Source: Pseudomonadota bacterium
GTDB taxonomy: Bacteria; Pseudomonadota; Alphaproteobacteria; Paracaedibacterales; CAITNM01
Assembly (NCBI GenBank): GCA_026400695.1
Contig: JAPLON010000131.1
Location: 8,619-17,725, forward strand
Direction of reading: 5' to 3'
DNA length: 9,107 bases
The first letter of the stretch is position 1; every line of letters starts with the position of its first letter. Positions 7,039-9,107 of the stretch are shown here, in pieces. The notes under the pieces are model-generated. The model did no database searches. It saw only the letters and a list, made by a program, of their open reading frames with translations, and was not told the origin of the DNA. Both the position numbers and the translations under genes were made by a program.

Positions 7039-8347
7039 AATCATCCATTTTTTGAATAAGAATTTTATCAATCCTCGTACCATCCATATCCATAATCTCA
7101 AACTTAAATCCGCCCCAATAGATATATTCACCAGCATTAGGAATGTGTTTAAAGTGGATAAGTAGAAATCCTGCAATAGTATTAAAATCATTTTCTTCAA
7201 ATTTACTGACGATATCAACTTCAAGTAGATCTTCGATTTCGTCGATAGGAGTTAACCCATCACATAACCATGAACCATCTTCACGTTGAACAATTTCATA
7301 ATGTTTTTCTAACTGCGATTCAGGAAATGCACCAACCAATGTTTCAAAAAGGTCAACTAAAGTTACGATTCCCTGCATGATTCCATATTCATCGACGACA
7401 ATTGCAATGTGTGTTTTATATTTCCTAAATTGTTCTAATAAATCAGGGCCTAAATTATCCTCAATAACACAAGGAGCTTCTTTAGTAAGCGCTTTAAAAT
7501 TCAGCTCTTCCCCATTTATTTGCTGTGTAAGGATATCTTTGATATCAATGATACCTTTAAAATTATCCAGGCCTCCATCAAAAACAGGGTAATAACGGTG
7601 AGGGTTTTGTAGAATCTTTTTGATATTTTCTTCAAAACTATCAGTTACATCAAAATATATCACTTTAATGCGAGGCGTCATAATGACACTAGCTTCACGA
7701 TCTCCAAACTGAAGTACTTTTTGGAAAAGTCTGTGTTCAAAGGCGTCTATGGCACCTTCTTTAAGCCCTTGCTTCATTACTGAGTGAATTTCTTCTTCCG
7801 TAAGAACATATTCTTTTACTTCTTTTTGATTAAATACTTTTAAAAGAACTTTTGTAGATAGATCCAGGATAAAAACAAAAGGGTATGTTACCTTAGACAA
7901 AATATGGACTGGCCTTGCAAGAATACTTGCTGCTTTCTCTGGTTTTGAAATAGCTATACGTTTTGGAATCAGCTCACCTAGGACAATAGAAATATAAGTA
8001 ATAAATACAATGATTAAGGTAAACGCGATTAAATTTCCGTATCCATAAATCCACGGTATGGTGTTGAGCCATACCCCCATAGGTTCAGCAAATTTTTGAC
8101 CGCTAAAAGCACCTGAAATTACCCCTATAATTGTAATGCCCATTTGTATGGTAGACAGAAATGACCCTGGGTTATCCATCAATTCTAGGGCGATTTTTGC
8201 CCCTTTACTCTTTTTAGCAAAAATTTCCATCTTTATTCGCTTAGAAGATAAAATTGCGATCTCCGCCATAGCTAAAACACCATTTATAAAAATTAGCGAG
8301 ATAATTACAAAAACATCAAATAAGTATTCGTGCACTGTTTTGTCCAT
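7037..8347 (-). CDS. CNNM/CBS-domain membrane protein (hemolysin/CorC/TlyC family)
   Basis: This 436-residue protein has the full CNNM (DUF21) plus CBS-pair plus CorC/HlyC layout. The family includes putative Mg2+/Co2+ exporters and proteins historically called hemolysins; the transport role is family knowledge and is not proved by the sequence. Membrane segments lie at about 8-30, 62-82, 104-125 and 148-170. Conserved CNNM motifs are visible: NGVLAMAEIAILSSKR (22-36), NPGSFLSTIQMGITIIGVIS (59-78) and GELIPKR (124-130). Two CBS motifs occupy about 222-280 (MTPR at 223-226) and 286-340 (IAIVVDEYGIMQGIVTLVD at 314-332). The CorC/HlyC domain fills 350-436. The ATG at 8347 is chosen because it gives the typical short N-terminus before the first membrane segment; no clear ribosome binding site precedes it. 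It converges on rpoD and diverges from the exoD-like gene. I assign no firm symbol because tlyC, corC and paeA names are mixed in this family. Confidence 0.92.
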   Translation of the reverse strand: MDKTVHEYLFDVFVIISLIFINGVLAMAEIAILSSKRIKMEIFAKKSKGAKIALELMDNPGSFLSTIQMGITIIGVISGAFSGQKFAEPMGVWLNTIPWIYGYGNLIAFTLIIVFITYISIVLGELIPKRIAISKPEKAASILARPVHILSKVTYPFVFILDLSTKVLLKVFNQKEVKEYVLTEEEIHSVMKQGLKEGAIDAFEHRLFQKVLQFGDREASVIMTPRIKVIYFDVTDSFEENIKKILQNPHRYYPVFDGGLDNFKGIIDIKDILTQQINGEELNFKALTKEAPCVIEDNLGPDLLEQFRKYKTHIAIVVDEYGIMQGIVTLVDLFETLVGAFPESQLEKHYEIVQREDGSWLCDGLTPIDEIEDLLEVDIVSKFEENDFNTIAGFLLIHFKHIPNAGEYIYWGGFKFEIMDMDGTRIDKILIQKMDD

Positions 8348-8530
8348 TCATTTGCGATAGCTAATAACTTCACCAAGTATATTTCAACAAGCTAAATATC
8401 ATTTAAATTCTTACATAACACCTATGTAATGTCGACAATTTATGTGTACTGTACTGTATGCTACTGGAATTTTGTAGATACTTATACGTACTTTTAACTA
8501 CTATTTAAGATATTAATCCGACAATCAATT
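8348..8530. other. Divergent intergenic region between the CNNM and exoD-like genes
   Basis: This 183-bp AT-rich region should contain the promoters of both flanking genes. It holds the palindrome at 8411-8429 and a short tandem run of TGTAC, TGTAC, TGTAT at 8445-8459. I could not assign a convincing -35/-10 pair in either direction. Confidence 0.4.
8411..8429. repeat. Perfect 7-bp inverted repeat, possible operator
   Basis: TTACATA (8411-8417) and TATGTAA (8423-8429) are exact reverse complements separated by ACACC. The site lies between two divergent genes, about 64 nt from the CNNM gene start and about 100 nt from the exoD-like start. The AT-rich arms, lack of a T-run and small spacer suit a dimeric-regulator site better than a terminator. 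No regulator is identified. Confidence 0.35.
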
Positions 8531-9107
8531 ATGCACAGATTAAAGAGATACTATGTGATTTTTAAGATAGATCGCAAAAAAGAAAAAATTTTACAAATTC
8601 TTTTAGTTTTTTTGAAAAATATACAAAGTGATACCTTTACTGTACACGAATTAGTTGCAGCACTAAAAGAAAGATCCTTTGGGATTCTATTATTAATAGT
8701 GGCTATCCTTAATGCATGTTTGATTGCATCAATACCTATGGTTTCTTTTATATTTGGTTTTATCGTTATTCTTGTCAGTATTCAAATTATATTTAGACCA
8801 CACAAAATAAAACTTCCAAATATAATTGGAGATAAAACCTTTTTTTTTTTGACATCTACTGTAGGAGAAATAATTTTAGGAATTATTTGTTTAATTCATG
8901 GAATCCTGATCATTCTACCAATTCCACTAGGAAATTTTTTACCAGGAATAGCATTAATTTTCCTTGCTTTGGGAGTAATTGAAAAAGATGGCCTTTTTAT
9001 TATTATTGGCTATTTTTTAAGTATAGGAGTTTTTTTATTTTTCTTTAAATTTTCTATTTTTATTTACAAAACAACAGAGTATTTGGGGCTGTACCAGATA
9101 GCACGAT
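8531..9107 (+). CDS. ExoD-like membrane protein, 3' end outside the window
   Basis: An open frame runs from the ATG at 8531 to the window end (192 codons, no stop). The protein matches the ExoD family, named for a rhizobial gene affecting exopolysaccharide synthesis and alkaline tolerance; its biochemical role is unknown. The N-terminal part (FTVHELVAALKERSFGILLL, 36-55) is the usual amphipathic start, followed by hydrophobic segments at about 49-88, 111-131 and 137-176. The strongest family signature is LPIPLGNFLPGIALIFLALG (129-148) followed by VIEKDGL. The segment between the two hydrophobic halves, roughly residues 90-112, seems shorter than the basic linker I remember for the family. It contains an 11-T run (8840-8850) encoding FFFL. 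Frames before and after this run are both ExoD-like, so no frameshift is needed. No ribosome binding site precedes the ATG. By family size (about 200 residues) only a few residues are probably missing. Confidence 0.8.
   Translation, partial: MHRLKRYYVIFKIDRKKEKILQILLVFLKNIQSDTFTVHELVAALKERSFGILLLIVAILNACLIASIPMVSFIFGFIVILVSIQIIFRPHKIKLPNIIGDKTFFFLTSTVGEIILGIICLIHGILIILPIPLGNFLPGIALIFLALGVIEKDGLFIIIGYFLSIGVFLFFFKFSIFIYKTTEYLGLYQIAR

Noticed and set aside
7377..8360. Plus-strand frames opposite the CNNM gene
   Set aside because: They lie opposite conserved CBS and CNNM motifs and have no independent support.
8840..8850. A frameshifted, broken exoD-like pseudogene at the T run
   Set aside because: The same frame carries ExoD-like sequence both before and after the run, including LPIPLGN downstream, so the gene appears intact.

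Overview
This AT-rich bacterial window holds a compact core-gene block, ftsH-dnaG-rpoD, on the + strand. It is flanked by two unrecognised genes on the left and two membrane-protein genes on the right. The dnaG-rpoD pair without rpsU, the alphaproteobacterial look of the primase and sigma-70 sequences (for example the C-terminal HPSRSRKLRSFLD of RpoD) and the low GC suggest a reduced-genome, possibly host-associated alphaproteobacterium such as a Holosporales- or Rickettsiales-like lineage. The lineage is inferred from remembered family features, not from a tree.

Left part (1-1570): a minus-strand gene (36-614) encodes a 192-residue, probably exported, acidic protein of unknown function. A plus-strand gene (830-1414) encodes a 194-residue all-helical protein with degenerate HEAT/TPR-like repeats. 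They diverge from a 215-bp AT-rich region.

Centre (1571-7038): ftsH (membrane AAA+ zinc protease, TTG start) overlaps dnaG (primase) by 8 nt, and rpoD (housekeeping sigma factor) follows 19 nt later. The three are probably cotranscribed, linking proteolytic quality control, replication initiation and transcription initiation. The block ends in a strong GAAA-capped terminator hairpin.

Right part (7037-9107): a minus-strand CNNM/CBS/CorC-type membrane protein (hemolysin/ion-transporter family) converges on rpoD. Beyond a 183-bp divergent intergenic region, which carries a perfect 7-bp palindrome, lies an ExoD-like membrane protein that runs off the right edge. No tRNA, rRNA, CRISPR array, insertion sequence or phage gene was seen. 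No stretch over 300 bases lacks a gene. No novel multi-gene system is evident; the unusual points are the ftsH position, the two orphan genes and some small regulatory-looking sequences.
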